Source: a virus. Taken from it: 64,000 nucleotides of DNA. The notes beneath the pieces were generated by a model, which saw only the letters and a program-made list of their open reading frames with translations, was not told the origin of the DNA and did no database searches. The position numbers and the translations under genes are program-made. Shown in pieces: positions 18,093 through 27,034 of the stretch. How positions within the stretch are numbered: position 1 is the first letter of the stretch; the number at the start of each line of letters is the position of its first letter. The stretch covers positions 1-64,000 of the IMG/VR virus record IMGVR_UViG_3300030117_003378. One strand, 5' to 3'.

Positions 18093-18709
18093 TAGTACCC
18101 CATCCCCTTGTTCTTTGCGTGTTTGACAAACTCTTTCGCTAGAATTCTAGGTATTTTATCAGACAGTAGTTTTTCTACAATCCTGTCTGCGGTTTTTGAC
18201 AGCCAATCTGTTCTCGGGAATCCGGGGTGTCTGTGCATTGTTTCACCGGGCAAGTAACCCATTTTGCCGCCAAGAAGTCTCTTGAAAGTACCTGATGCTT
18301 CAATCTCTTTACCCTTTTCATAAGCAGCACTAGATTTGAAGGCGTACACAAATGGGCTCATACCATCTTCTAGCATTTCAGCAAGGTTGATACCGCGAGA
18401 ACCCAAAACACCCGTTACTGTACCATCCTCGGCAACCGATGCGATGAAGGTTTCTGAATCAGTATCATCTACTATTTGCCCGACCTGCAAAGATTGAGCC
18501 ACGGCATCTCCCTGCTCACCGTGCCGTTTCAATCGGGCTTGGGCGTTGCGTTTTTCATCTTGAAATACTTTTTTGATTTCACGGGCCACCAATACACCAG
18601 CCCTTCTTTTGAAGGTTCTAAGCAGTTCATTGACTTTTTCTTGTGGGTAACTTACCTCAAATCTAAGGAAATCACCTGCGTTGCCAATCTTTGTAAATTC
18701 GGTTGCCAC
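18092..18709 (-). CDS. head-tail joining protein, HK97 gp10-like (tentative)
   Basis: The 205-residue product has a helical, basic middle (RTFKRRAGVLVAREIKKVFQDEKRNAQARL) and a C-terminal part mentioning a fixed Pro/Gly loop, as in gp10-type completion proteins. The GTG at 18709 is chosen: GAAGGTGAT lies three bases before it and overlaps the previous stop. A longer frame to 18865 would overlap the upstream gene by 146 bases and has no good ribosome site. The family call rests mainly on position and size. Confidence 0.6.
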   Translation of the reverse strand: MATEFTKIGNAGDFLRFEVSYPQEKVNELLRTFKRRAGVLVAREIKKVFQDEKRNAQARLKRHGEQGDAVAQSLQVGQIVDDTDSETFIASVAEDGTVTGVLGSRGINLAEMLEDGMSPFVYAFKSSAAYEKGKEIEASGTFKRLLGGKMGYLPGETMHRHPGFPRTDWLSKTADRIVEKLLSDKIPRILAKEFVKHAKNKGMGY

Positions 18710-18719
18710 AATATCACCT

Positions 18720-19256
18720 TCAGTCAACAGAACCAAGGTGTGCAAGTCTGCGGAGATTCTGCGTTCCGCGTTCGCGAAGTCGATGTGCGCGACCGGTGCC
18801 CTCTGTGCCGGAAGTTTGGAATGTAGCCTCATCTTCGATGTAGTAAGCCGCAGCCAAATCCGCACAGATTTCTCTTAGAACGTGGGCAAACTCTCCCTGT
18901 TGTACGGTTACATTATCAGCATGGTCTGCCGATAGTCCTGTGACGCCTGTAAGTTGGTTTGTAGATTTACCTGACCATGCAAACGAGTCTCCGTCAATGT
19001 TACCGTTGCCGGAAGTGGAAAAGGCTGTACCGGAAGTTAGATTAACCGTTGTTGCTCCCGCAGCGGTCGCGCCGTCGAGCGTAGTCTCTGCGGTTTCTCG
19101 GCTAGGTGTATCTCTGCCGTAGTCTAGGAACTCTTGGTCGATGTCGATGGTTGCACGGCGAATAGCGCTGTTTAGGCGCGTAGTCGCTTTGTCACGCTGC
19201 GCGCTGTTGAGCCCCAATCGGCTTCCAACGTCGGCGTTCGTGCAATAGTATGCCAT
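18720..19256 (-). CDS. head-tail connector / adaptor-like protein
   Basis: The 178-residue product starts MAYYCTNADVGSRLGL, like connector proteins that open with a short helix-turn (NADVxxRLG), and ends with the helical stretch FAHVLREICADLAAAYYIED. A beta-rich insert (TTVNLTSGTAFSTSGNGNIDG) sits between. AAGGAGTGA precedes the ATG. Its place between capsid genes and tail genes supports an adaptor role. Confidence 0.65.
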   Translation of the reverse strand: MAYYCTNADVGSRLGLNSAQRDKATTRLNSAIRRATIDIDQEFLDYGRDTPSRETAETTLDGATAAGATTVNLTSGTAFSTSGNGNIDGDSFAWSGKSTNQLTGVTGLSADHADNVTVQQGEFAHVLREICADLAAAYYIEDEATFQTSGTEGTGRAHRLRERGTQNLRRLAHLGSVD

Positions 19257-19260
19257 CTAA

Positions 19261-19449
19261 TCACTCCTTGATTTCTTTGACTTCCTTTTTCGTTTCTTTT
19301 GCCTTGTCTGCAACATCTTCAACAGTGTCAATCAGTTCGTCAAGGGTAATCTTGCCATCAGCCATAACCGACTGATACTTCTTTATTCCCCAAACGGCTA
19401 CACCGATACCTAGCACTGCTAATGCACCATACATCTCAATATCCATCAT
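19261..19449 (-). CDS. small membrane protein
   Basis: The product is 62 residues with one transmembrane helix (YGALAVLGIGVAVWGI, residues 7-22) followed by a charged helical tail (ETKKEVKEIKE). GGTGAT precedes two tandem ATG codons (19449, 19446). It overlaps the upstream gene (TGATG). It could be a holin-like or virion membrane protein; no family is recognised. Confidence 0.65.
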   Translation of the reverse strand: MMDIEMYGALAVLGIGVAVWGIKKYQSVMADGKITLDELIDTVEDVADKAKETKKEVKEIKE

Positions 19450-19634
19450 CTATCACCTTCTCTATTATACAGAACCTCTTTGACTGCTGAATGCGGAATC
19501 ACCGTAAACGGCCTGTCGTGACCTGCCCTGTAAATCTTATAACCATGAGGTGTTACTTCAATATACACGTTGGTATAACACTTCTCGGGTGGAACATACA
19601 CAATTTTACCTAGTCTCTTTTCTTCTTTGCTCAT
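19446..19634 (-). CDS. unrecognised 62-residue protein
   Basis: This basic, beta-rich small product contains KIVYVPPEKCYTNVYIEVTPHGYKIYRAG. The ATG at 19634 overlaps the region of the upstream stop; a GTG at 19643 in frame is an alternative. It is embedded in a run of three overlapping small genes between the fibre and connector genes. The function is unknown. Confidence 0.6.
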   Translation of the reverse strand: MSKEEKRLGKIVYVPPEKCYTNVYIEVTPHGYKIYRAGHDRPFTVIPHSAVKEVLYNREGDR

Positions 19635-19635
19635 T

Positions 19636-19809
19636 TTACTCACTCATCCATGTTTCTAGTTGTTCATCTGTGGGTGCTTCGCCCCACTCTGCGGGCCAAT
19701 TTTGCCTTTTGAAATATACACCGTCGCCTTTATCTTCTACTAGATTAACCCATAGTGGGTCAAAATCAGGATAGTTTTCCATCAATACTTGTTCCATACT
19801 TTTACTCAT
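19636..19809 (-). CDS. 57-residue acidic protein, tail-chaperone or fibre-assembly-like
   Basis: The product (MSKSMEQVLM...QNWPAEWGEAPTDEQLETWMSE) begins in TAATG, overlapping the fibre gene stop by one base, with GGAGG upstream. The C-terminal E-x-P-T-x-E-Q-x-x-x-W pattern is like the short proteins and tail segments that follow phage fibre genes. It is plausibly the fibre's assembly factor; this is inference. Confidence 0.62.
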   Translation of the reverse strand: MSKSMEQVLMENYPDFDPLWVNLVEDKGDGVYFKRQNWPAEWGEAPTDEQLETWMSE

Positions 19810-21728
19810 TACAATACCTCCATAATACTCAAAAATGTTTGGTTAACACCTACATTATCACCAATAAGATTTTTACCTGAACCTCCATTGTGATAACAAA
19901 ATAACTGAAGATAATCACCTGCGGATAATTGTAACAAAAGAGTCCCATTAGAAATCCATGATGAGTCTTTACCATAGTTTCCTCGATAAAGACCTGTTGT
20001 GTCTCCATTTTTTTGTAATTGGACAATTACTGAATGAGAAGAAGTTACATATCTGACTGTTGCGCCCATCGCCACAAGATACACACCGTCGCGTGGGACT
20101 ACCCATTTACGATTTGTATTATCCCATGCGCTTGCAGTATCAAAAGCGACAGTATCAAGTGGACATAAAGTGTAAGCCGCACTTGTAGCAAAGTTTGTTA
20201 CACTTGTTCCGAGAGAGATATGTGCAACATGGGGCGAAGTAACAACAAAATCCATATTGCCGTTAGCATCGTCGTAAGTCACCGTTATGCCCGTTTTTGT
20301 ACCTCCGGTCGCCACCAAAGCCCCTGCGTAGTCCTCAACCTGTTCTTGAGAAAGTTGTGTGTTTGTATCGGCAGAAGAAATTGTAACAACACCACCGGCC
20401 TCTGCTAAAGTAATGTTTGTACCTTTTTTCAGCATTAGAGTTTCGCTTGAGCCCAATGTGTTGTCGGCACTTCCGTCGCCATCTGTATCAACTGTTACCG
20501 TTCTTACCGAGCCGCCACCACCGGATGCCGCAGCCCACTCAATATCGTTACCACCACTGTTGACGGTAAGAACCTGATTCGCAGAACCTAAAGCAAGAGT
20601 TGACATTGAAACGTTACCGTTGCCGATAAGCAAAGACTTAGACACTACATTATTCAACCCTGTTCCACCTTGAGACACGGGGAGGGTGCCTTTGGCATCA
20701 AGAGAGCGATAAATACCATCTGCGACCTGTTTGAAGTTCCAAGAGCCATTTATTTTTGGGCGGTTCAGCAAGTGTATTTCAGAGCCGGGGTTTGCGTTCG
20801 GACCGTATAATCTTCCACCGCTGGCTATTTCCAACTTGTCGCATTCAAGAACGGCACCTGAAGTAATCGCGCAATAATGGCTAGCCGTTGTTGCTCCCGG
20901 TTCAATGACGACTGACCTGTAAGATGCAGTAAATGAGGTTCCGTAACCGGCCCCCGTAACAGGTAGATTAAACGGACCCGCACTACCGTAGAAATGTACG
21001 GTGGATTTACCCCAATCGTGTAGAGCAGTAGAGGAAGAGGCAAATGTACCGTTAATTTTGAATATGGCTGAATAGTCAGCCTCGACTGTTACAACACCGC
21101 TAGGAGTCAAACTAACATTGTTGCTAGATATGTTGAGGTTTAGCATTTCTACACCCCTGTCTATGTTAGCATTTTGTAATGTCGTGTTAAATGCGGGCGA
21201 CCATTTCTGTCCCGATGAGCCAGCAGTAACATCTACATTTGGGTACGTTCCTGAAGGCAAAACCATTCTACCCGAAGCATCAGAGCCAATCACTGTAAAC
21301 TTAAATGTTGTCCTTGAACGAGATGTAGAGTCGTCGAATATACCATTGTCCAACAGAGACAAGGATTCAGTAACGGAATCTGTTGACCCGGCAAATTTTA
21401 CAAAACTGTTGGAGTAATCGTAAGCGCTATCTGAAAAGTTAAACACCAATGTTCCCGAGACAGTCAAAAAATTGCCGCGCTCAAATAGGGCACTTTTCAA
21501 ATTGATTGTACCTGCGGAAATAGTAACAGAAGCATTTCCTCCTTTGAAATCTTCCATGACTCTAATATCATCGACAGTGCCATTTGTTGCTGGATTCCAA
21601 ACACAAGGGTTTCCCGGCTCTCCCATAAAAACTACTGTGTCACCGGAACCGGGAACTGCACCCGTGTCCCAATTCGCGGCGGTGTTGTATGCGTTAGATG
21701 CCACGCCAAGCCAAACTGTAACTGCCAT
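19809..21728 (-). CDS. tail fibre with C-terminal C1q-like domain
   Basis: The 639-residue protein has a beta-helix-like N-terminal half (W-x-G-x-A-x-N...A-x-N-W-x-x-G repeat-type start, then many Ser/Thr/Asn/Gly strands). A fibre linker follows at about residue 355 (LPVSQGGTGLNN, a motif common in phage fibres), then a C1q/TNF-like head in the last 140 residues (VPRDGVYLVAMGATVRY, VQLQKNGDTT, LQLSAGDYLQLFCYHNG). It likely binds the host surface. Its location inside the head/connector cluster rather than near the giant tail protein is unusual. Confidence 0.82.
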   Translation of the reverse strand: MAVTVWLGVASNAYNTAANWDTGAVPGSGDTVVFMGEPGNPCVWNPATNGTVDDIRVMEDFKGGNASVTISAGTINLKSALFERGNFLTVSGTLVFNFSDSAYDYSNSFVKFAGSTDSVTESLSLLDNGIFDDSTSRSRTTFKFTVIGSDASGRMVLPSGTYPNVDVTAGSSGQKWSPAFNTTLQNANIDRGVEMLNLNISSNNVSLTPSGVVTVEADYSAIFKINGTFASSSTALHDWGKSTVHFYGSAGPFNLPVTGAGYGTSFTASYRSVVIEPGATTASHYCAITSGAVLECDKLEIASGGRLYGPNANPGSEIHLLNRPKINGSWNFKQVADGIYRSLDAKGTLPVSQGGTGLNNVVSKSLLIGNGNVSMSTLALGSANQVLTVNSGGNDIEWAAASGGGGSVRTVTVDTDGDGSADNTLGSSETLMLKKGTNITLAEAGGVVTISSADTNTQLSQEQVEDYAGALVATGGTKTGITVTYDDANGNMDFVVTSPHVAHISLGTSVTNFATSAAYTLCPLDTVAFDTASAWDNTNRKWVVPRDGVYLVAMGATVRYVTSSHSVIVQLQKNGDTTGLYRGNYGKDSSWISNGTLLLQLSAGDYLQLFCYHNGGSGKNLIGDNVGVNQTFLSIMEVL

Positions 21729-21746
21729 GCTTTCCTCTCACTATCA

Positions 21747-22211
21747 CTAATCACTCAACACACCTGACAAATCATCAGACGAGTCGTGTGTTGTCGTAAT
21801 GATAGTTTTGGAAGAAGGTGTCGCGCCTGTCTCAAGTCGCGTGTCTGTTTTGCCCGAATAGAATGCACTGCCTCCTTTCTCTTCGATAGTTCGCAGTGCC
21901 TCCAACGCTTGCTTTTCAAAAGATTTAAGTTGTTGGTTGTAACGAATATCCTGTGTACCTTGTTCCTTTTCAGGAACCCATGCTGGAACGGTGTCAATCA
22001 AGACACGCAAGCAGTCGCAGCATACTAGGAGTTTGACAGCACTTTCTTTGAGAGCGGTAGTAGGTGCGTTATCAACTACACCAAAGTTAGCGCCACGCGC
22101 TTTCTTGGTAACTTCTGCGTCACGGATTGTAATGTATTCGTTGATTGTACCGTCGTTTAGTCCACGCGGTCTATTCAACAAATCACGAATCTGCGCTACC
22201 GTCACTGCCAT
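21747..22211 (-). CDS. unrecognised structural-region protein
   Basis: The 154-residue, mostly helical product begins MAVTVAQIRDLLNRPRGLNDGTINEYI. CGGAGG precedes the ATG at 22211; a longer frame to 22298 would overlap the upstream gene much more. The N-terminal part resembles head-tail adaptor proteins that start with a short DNA-end/portal-contact helix bundle. It overlaps the upstream gene by 29 bases. Confidence 0.65.
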   Translation of the reverse strand: MAVTVAQIRDLLNRPRGLNDGTINEYITIRDAEVTKKARGANFGVVDNAPTTALKESAVKLLVCCDCLRVLIDTVPAWVPEKEQGTQDIRYNQQLKSFEKQALEALRTIEEKGGSAFYSGKTDTRLETGATPSSKTIITTTHDSSDDLSGVLSD

Positions 22212-22539
22212 TGTTCCAAGCCTCCGGGTAATCCTTTGGTATTTCAAGATGAGTAGTGTCGGATAAGGGTTGTGGCTCTCTACCCAAAACAAACACAAGT
22301 TTGCTTTCGATAATATGCTGTGCGAAGGTACTATTGGCTACCCAATAAGTAGTGTTTGGCTCCATCAAAACAACGGGATTCCAAGGTTTGCGAGAAGCAG
22401 GGCGTGCAAGTCTAAGTAAAAACCCATCACCGGGCAAGTAAACGTCAAGCCTGTGTTGTAATTCTTCAACAGTGGCACCCTTTGGAACGGGAATGCCGCG
22501 TGCTTTCAGTTCTTTAACCAATGCTGCCTTTGATGCCAT
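22183..22539 (-). CDS. SAP/HeH-domain protein of the head cluster
   Basis: The 118-residue product opens with a helix-extended-helix (KAALVKELKARGIPVPKGATVEELQHRL, residues about 5-32), a fold often found next to phage capsid genes and on transcription terminator Rho. The remaining part is short and mixed. It may contact DNA or the capsid floor. The family call is from the helix pattern only. Confidence 0.65.
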   Translation of the reverse strand: MASKAALVKELKARGIPVPKGATVEELQHRLDVYLPGDGFLLRLARPASRKPWNPVVLMEPNTTYWVANSTFAQHIIESKLVFVLGREPQPLSDTTHLEIPKDYPEAWNNGSDGSADS

Positions 22540-22543
22540 CTAC

Positions 22544-22702
22544 TCACTCTTTCTTCGCTTTACTCTTCTTCGCTTTACTCTTCTTAGCAGGTTTTGCGCT
22601 TCCAACGCAGACCCAATGCTTACCATCAATTTCAACGGTAATACCTGATGGCTCACTAGCCATCTGATACAGTTTGCCTTCGTGTTCCATTTCTTCAGTC
22701 AC
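22544..22702 (-). CDS. 52-residue protein with Lys-rich repeat tail
   Basis: The GTG start at 22702 has GAGGTGG upstream; an ATG at 22690 is a second choice. After 35 ordinary residues (ITVEIDGKHWVCVGSA) the tail repeats A-K-K-S-K twice and ends KKE. Such tails suggest packaging-related DNA binding in the head. No family is recognised. Confidence 0.6.
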   Translation of the reverse strand: MTEEMEHEGKLYQMASEPSGITVEIDGKHWVCVGSAKPAKKSKAKKSKAKKE

Positions 22703-22712
22703 TTAGACCACC

Positions 22713-23171
22713 TCAAGCAGCCTTGTAACCTTGGACAATGACAATCATTGGCTCCAAATCCGAGCCGGAGTTGTCGGAGGTAGTAACTCGTAGTGTGCCA
22801 CCTGCCGCGATTGTAACGTTTGCGGTTGTTAGGTTGGCTGCGCGAACAATGTCACCTGCGCTACCTGATACATCAAGAGCGGCGGTAATGTGGTTGCTAC
22901 CTGTTCCGTTGGTTACACGGACTGTATCGCTTGACGCACCTGCACCTGCCATGATAACATGAACATCTGTAACGGTCATTTTTTCTTGAATCTCGGTATC
23001 AAGGTTTGCGCTTGCACCTGCGGCAGTTACAATCTCAAGCATAATGGGGATGTATTGCACACCACTTGTGGTAACTGCTGTGCGAGGCTTGATAGCCGCC
23101 TCAAGCAACAGCGAATCGTCTTTGAGGTATTTGTCCTCAACAAAGTCTTGGAATTTTCGGTTTTGTGCCAT
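22713..23171 (-). CDS. head protein next to the major capsid protein, possibly decoration
   Basis: The 152-residue product has a charged N-terminus and a beta-rich Ala/Gly/Thr body (MIVIVQGYKAA at the end). GGAGAGTGA lies correctly before the ATG at 23171; the GTG at 23180 is too close to it. Immediately downstream of the capsid gene, it is likely a virion protein; a head decoration or neck role is inference. Confidence 0.6.
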   Translation of the reverse strand: MAQNRKFQDFVEDKYLKDDSLLLEAAIKPRTAVTTSGVQYIPIMLEIVTAAGASANLDTEIQEKMTVTDVHVIMAGAGASSDTVRVTNGTGSNHITAALDVSGSAGDIVRAANLTTANVTIAAGGTLRVTTSDNSGSDLEPMIVIVQGYKAA

Positions 23172-23210
23172 GATTGTCACTCTCCTATATTTTTACCTCG
23201 GAGAACAACC

Positions 23211-24122
23211 TCACGAACGGACACCGGTAATCTTCACAATTCGGTTGTTTTTGCCACTTGCTGCACCATCTTGGTGTTCGTGGATAACAGTTCCCATGTA
23301 TGAAGTGAGTAACCAATCGAATCCAACACCGGGTAGTCGTGTCAATTCAGTCTCTTGGAATCCTTCTCCGTTGTATTGGAAGAACTCTGCGGTTTCTGCA
23401 CCGGGGATTAGCAATAGTGCATCGTTACCTAGTGCGCTGCTGGTTCCGTAGTCACGGGAGTAGTAGATTCGCAAGTTTGCGATTCGACCCATGTGGTCTG
23501 CGAGTGACTCAACAACGTTTCCGAAGAGTTGTGTGTTGAGCATAGCACTGCGCTTGTCAGCAGGTAGAACAAGAGCCATTGGCTCGTCACCGCTAACACG
23601 GGCGTTTGCGAAAATCAAGTCCATAGCAGCCAAGAGGTCTGCTTCTTCGTCAGCAGTTGCGCTACCGAATACTGCGGTTGCTGCTTGTGTCTGACCTGCA
23701 CCTGCGACCAACGTGGTTAGAATGTGGTTGTCAATCTTGTCTGCGCGAGCGCGGATAATTCCGAGTTGCTGGCGGTCGATGTTTTCAAAGGACTCGCCTC
23801 GTAGTCGAACAGCGTCTAGGAAGACACAGCGGCCTTGTCCCTTCTCCAACTTAACGGAGTAGTTTGCAGTTCCGACCTTGGTTGGGTCAGTGACAGCAAC
23901 ATCGTCTAGTGGGTAACTGAAAGTACCGTTGACTCCGGTGTACCACTTGAATTCAAGCCATCCGACTGTGCGGTTTCCAACAAGGTCTGTACCGATAGCG
24001 ATGGTAGTGGACTGAAGTTGGATAAAGTCACGAAGGGTCTGCTCAAGAACAGCGTCGCCGACCGAGAATGGCCCTGCTGCTGCCTCGACGTTCAAAATTT
24101 GCTCTAGTGAATCATTTGCCAT
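23211..24122 (-). CDS. major capsid protein, HK97 fold
   Basis: The 303-residue protein shows the usual pattern: a helical N-terminal arm (LEQTLRDFIQLQSTT), an E-loop-like region, the long spine helix region (DRQQLGIIRARADKIDNHILTTLVAGAG), a conserved LVLPADKRSAML stretch, and a P-domain/A-domain end (LPGVGFDWLLTSYMGTVIHE). The ATG at 24122 is nine bases after AAGGAG; the ATG at 24131 abuts it. The gene follows protease/scaffold and decoration genes, the canonical order. Confidence 0.88.
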   Translation of the reverse strand: MANDSLEQILNVEAAAGPFSVGDAVLEQTLRDFIQLQSTTIAIGTDLVGNRTVGWLEFKWYTGVNGTFSYPLDDVAVTDPTKVGTANYSVKLEKGQGRCVFLDAVRLRGESFENIDRQQLGIIRARADKIDNHILTTLVAGAGQTQAATAVFGSATADEEADLLAAMDLIFANARVSGDEPMALVLPADKRSAMLNTQLFGNVVESLADHMGRIANLRIYYSRDYGTSSALGNDALLLIPGAETAEFFQYNGEGFQETELTRLPGVGFDWLLTSYMGTVIHEHQDGAASGKNNRIVKITGVRS

Positions 24123-24156
24123 ATTTTTCATCTCCTTTATTCATTTAGGTCTGCCC

Positions 24157-24573
24157 TCAAGCAGTTGCGGCCCCCGCCGTCATAACCGGAATCATATCTC
24201 CGGCTGTGGTGCTTGACGCACCTTCGCCGACATATACACCGAGAACCTTGCTTGTGTGGTCGTTGCTGTCAATTACTTGACCGCTTGCACCGACGTAAAC
24301 CAAAAGTCCGGTTGTGTAAGTTTGTGATGCCTCGGACTGAACCATTAGGACACCGCCCAATGGGTAGTAAGCGACTGTTGCACCTGAAGTTTCAAGTGTT
24401 CCGTCTGCATCGCGTGAGGACTCTGCTGCACTGATACCAATGCAAATTTCTCCATCTGCACATAGGTCAAGTGTGTTGTTTGTTGAGTCATTCACCAAAC
24501 ACAAACCCGGACCGCTAACGGTTGTGCTTGCCTTTAGTGTTGCATTTCGTGGGTCTGCTCCTTCTCCATACAT
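24157..24573 (-). CDS. capsid decoration protein (DUF2190/lambda D-like)
   Basis: The 138-residue beta-rich product includes GICIGISAAESS-like and YYPLGGVLMVQSEASQTYTTGLLVYVGASGQVIDS segments, typical of small capsid-stabilising proteins that sit between the protease/scaffold and the capsid genes. AAAGGAGATG precedes the ATG. Confidence 0.75.
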   Translation of the reverse strand: MYGEGADPRNATLKASTTVSGPGLCLVNDSTNNTLDLCADGEICIGISAAESSRDADGTLETSGATVAYYPLGGVLMVQSEASQTYTTGLLVYVGASGQVIDSNDHTSKVLGVYVGEGASSTTAGDMIPVMTAGAATA

Positions 24574-24574
24574 C

Positions 24575-25078
24575 TTAGTTCATCTCCTTTAGTTCATTGT
24601 AAGTTTTTGCGCGCATCTTGACATCGTTGCGCTCGTCGATTGTGAGTGTTTGGTTCCAAGCCTTTGCCCATGCGTTGTATGCCTTTGAGTAAAGACTCTC
24701 GGGGGTTTCGACCATCTTGCCGTTGAGGTAGTTTGCTACAACCGCTTCGGATTGTGGCTCGCTTGCTACAACGGGTTCTGATGGACTCTCAGTTGAAGCG
24801 ACCACAGGGGCCATATCAACGGGTTCCGGTGCTGGGTTTGCTTCTTCCCATGATGCAATTAGATTCTCGACAACCTCAGTGGACAAATCTTCGTGTCCTC
24901 TAAGTCCGATTTCAGTTGCTCGCTGAACAACCTCTTGACGTGAAGCCTCCATTCGTGCTTCCTCGCTTGCCTTAAATGAATCAATCTCCGCATTCTTCAA
25001 GACCATTTCAGCCTTTAGGGATTCGATTTCTGAAAGCAGTTCTTGCTGCTCATCCATATTTTTCTGTTCTTCTGCCAT
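24575..25078 (-). CDS. possible nested scaffold protein from an internal start
   Basis: Met653 of the protease-scaffold protein begins MAEEQKNMDEQQELLSEIESLKAE, exactly where the protease domain ends and the coiled coil begins. GAGG lies eight bases upstream. Independent initiation here would give a 167-residue scaffold, as Nu3 is made inside lambda gene C. This is an inference from position and the ribosome site. Confidence 0.35.
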   Translation of the reverse strand: MAEEQKNMDEQQELLSEIESLKAEMVLKNAEIDSFKASEEARMEASRQEVVQRATEIGLRGHEDLSTEVVENLIASWEEANPAPEPVDMAPVVASTESPSEPVVASEPQSEAVVANYLNGKMVETPESLYSKAYNAWAKAWNQTLTIDERNDVKMRAKTYNELKEMN

Positions 25079-27034
25079 GACGATTGCCTCGCTTTGCTGA
25101 ACCGACGAAGAATAAGAGTGACTTATCAACGTTTGCTCACTCTTGTCAAAGTCACTTTGCGTTGCGGCTACTTTTTCGGCGGTTTCGATATTTGCACGTT
25201 CATACGCCGGTCGATGCACAATAGCAAGATGGTCGAATTTGAAATCGTGGTCGAACAACATACCATTTTCATCTGCGACGGTTGGAACGCCTGTTCCTCC
25301 GATTGATACGCCGTAACCATCACGAAGCCACAATCCTGACTCAAGAGCCTCAAAGAGTTCGGGCCTATACACACGCGCAGTATAACGTACATTCCATTTG
25401 CCATTTCCTAAGTCCTGTATTTCTGCGGCTGTAATAACACCAACAACTGCTTCATTTACATCACCTGCCATGTTTCTACTAAATCCAAAATCATCAGGAG
25501 AAGGGTGATTTAGTGTAACGTCAGCACCAATCATTTGTGGTAGAATCATTTCTACTGCTTGGCGTGTTACTTCCCACTTGTTTCTATTCATGCCTTCGTG
25601 GAATGCTATGCCTGTAATCTCAATCATGGTTTTTCCGGTCGATGCTTCTACGATACTTTGTGTACTCTCTACACTTAGTTCCAAGTTGACACTAACAGGT
25701 TGACAGGAACCATTTATCCATTCTTCACCGATTGGGCAGATGCCATCATCTTCGGCTTCTAGGATTTCGTAATCATCTTCGCAACCACAACCACAGGAGT
25801 CAATAGATGCTTTTTTGCTTTTGCGTGGGTGTCCCTTTGGTAGAAGGTCGTTGTCTTGAGTGTATTTTGGGTTGGAAGGTTTACCGCTTCTGACTAACTT
25901 TAGGAAAGCATTTACACGGGCCATAGACCATGCTGCTCGCGATACACCGGGTCGGTGAGAAGTAGAGTAGGCACCAGCGCCACGACGATAGACTGCTTTG
26001 AGCATACCGAGCGTAACTTTTCTGTCGTGCTTTTCGTTGTGTTCTTTGACTTTGTTCTTGAGAGAATTAGTCACTGATTCTGAAAAGGTAACTTTGCCGC
26101 CGGGAGTAGCAGAGCCGGGTTTGTTTTTCTTTGAGCCCTTTCTTCGGTCCTTTGGTGGGGCAGGGGTGTCGGGGTCACTTGCAGTCATAGATTCCATACA
26201 GTGACCTGCTTGCATACAGTATTCTTTGTCGCCACATTGGGCGCACATGGAAAGTTCAGCCTCAACCTTGCTACCTCCGCGCCACTGTCGGCAAGACCAA
26301 TAGCGAGCCTTGTATTTTGGTCCGGGGTTGTCGCAGTTATGTCTGTCGCGGAAAGCCTTTCTTCTTTTTGGGTCATCCCGTTTGATTTCCATGTTAGGGT
26401 CGCCAAACCTAACAATAACGACGTTGCCATTTGGCCCCATCGTGTAAACGCCAAACTTTTTGTTAGCGCCGGGAGTTCTAAATGGTTTGTTTAGTGTGAC
26501 CTTTCTACCTTGGTATTCTGCGGCAGTAACATCTTCTTCATCCCATTCTTCATAGGCAACAACTGCGCCTTTACATCCACAACCACAATCCTCCGAGGCA
26601 TACTTTTTCTTTTTGTGTTCCTCATCATCATCGTGGTAGCCCTCTACTTCTACGTCACGACCTTGATTCTTACTCATGTATTCTTCGTGTGTTTTGCATG
26701 GCATAAATACTGTTCGCCCATCTTCGTCATGCTGGTGTATTTCATCGCACCCCATTTCTTTTGCGCGATTCATAGCCTCGCCGGGATTGTCGAAGACATC
26801 TCGCCTAATCATGCGTGCTTCAACAGGCTCGCCACTAGAACCACAGTCACAACCCATGTTGTCATCCGTGCTGTTTAATGATTTATCAACATTGGCCTTT
26901 GCCTTCTTTTCAAAGTAAGAATTGCACACTGCCGCCCTTTGTTGTGGGTTTCCGAACTCGCTGTTCATTTTTGAGTCACCCATACACCTATCCATAAAGT
27001 CATCTCTCGACTCTCCTTTTTTTGGGTCAGGCAT
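24575..27034 (-). CDS. prohead protease fused to scaffold, with cysteine-rich N-terminal modules
   Basis: The 819-residue protein carries, in order: an R-C-M-x-D...Q-R-x-A-V-C-N-S segment (residues 15-40) often seen in phage head proteins; cysteine clusters (GCDCG; CGCGCKG; CAQC...YC...HC; CGCGCED); an F-G-D-P-N-M segment followed by R-H-N-C-D-N-P-G-P-K-x-K-A-R-Y-W-S-C (about 215-260); a K-V-T-L-G-M-L-K-A-V-Y-R-R-G-A-G module (about 340-390); the protease domain (about 470-620) with LNHP near 506 and YGVSIGG near 572 as catalytic His/Ser region; and a coiled-coil scaffold (653 to end). GGAGGTAAC precedes the ATG. The fusion of these modules in one chain is large for a phage protease. Confidence 0.85.
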   Translation of the reverse strand: MPDPKKGESRDDFMDRCMGDSKMNSEFGNPQQRAAVCNSYFEKKAKANVDKSLNSTDDNMGCDCGSSGEPVEARMIRRDVFDNPGEAMNRAKEMGCDEIHQHDEDGRTVFMPCKTHEEYMSKNQGRDVEVEGYHDDDEEHKKKKYASEDCGCGCKGAVVAYEEWDEEDVTAAEYQGRKVTLNKPFRTPGANKKFGVYTMGPNGNVVIVRFGDPNMEIKRDDPKRRKAFRDRHNCDNPGPKYKARYWSCRQWRGGSKVEAELSMCAQCGDKEYCMQAGHCMESMTASDPDTPAPPKDRRKGSKKNKPGSATPGGKVTFSESVTNSLKNKVKEHNEKHDRKVTLGMLKAVYRRGAGAYSTSHRPGVSRAAWSMARVNAFLKLVRSGKPSNPKYTQDNDLLPKGHPRKSKKASIDSCGCGCEDDYEILEAEDDGICPIGEEWINGSCQPVSVNLELSVESTQSIVEASTGKTMIEITGIAFHEGMNRNKWEVTRQAVEMILPQMIGADVTLNHPSPDDFGFSRNMAGDVNEAVVGVITAAEIQDLGNGKWNVRYTARVYRPELFEALESGLWLRDGYGVSIGGTGVPTVADENGMLFDHDFKFDHLAIVHRPAYERANIETAEKVAATQSDFDKSEQTLISHSYSSSVQQSEAIVMAEEQKNMDEQQELLSEIESLKAEMVLKNAEIDSFKASEEARMEASRQEVVQRATEIGLRGHEDLSTEVVENLIASWEEANPAPEPVDMAPVVASTESPSEPVVASEPQSEAVVANYLNGKMVETPESLYSKAYNAWAKAWNQTLTIDERNDVKMRAKTYNELKEMN

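Noticed and set aside
18710-18865. Longer N-terminus for the gp10-like gene
   Set aside because: It would overlap the upstream gene by 146 bases; GTG at 18709 has a well-spaced GGTGAT.
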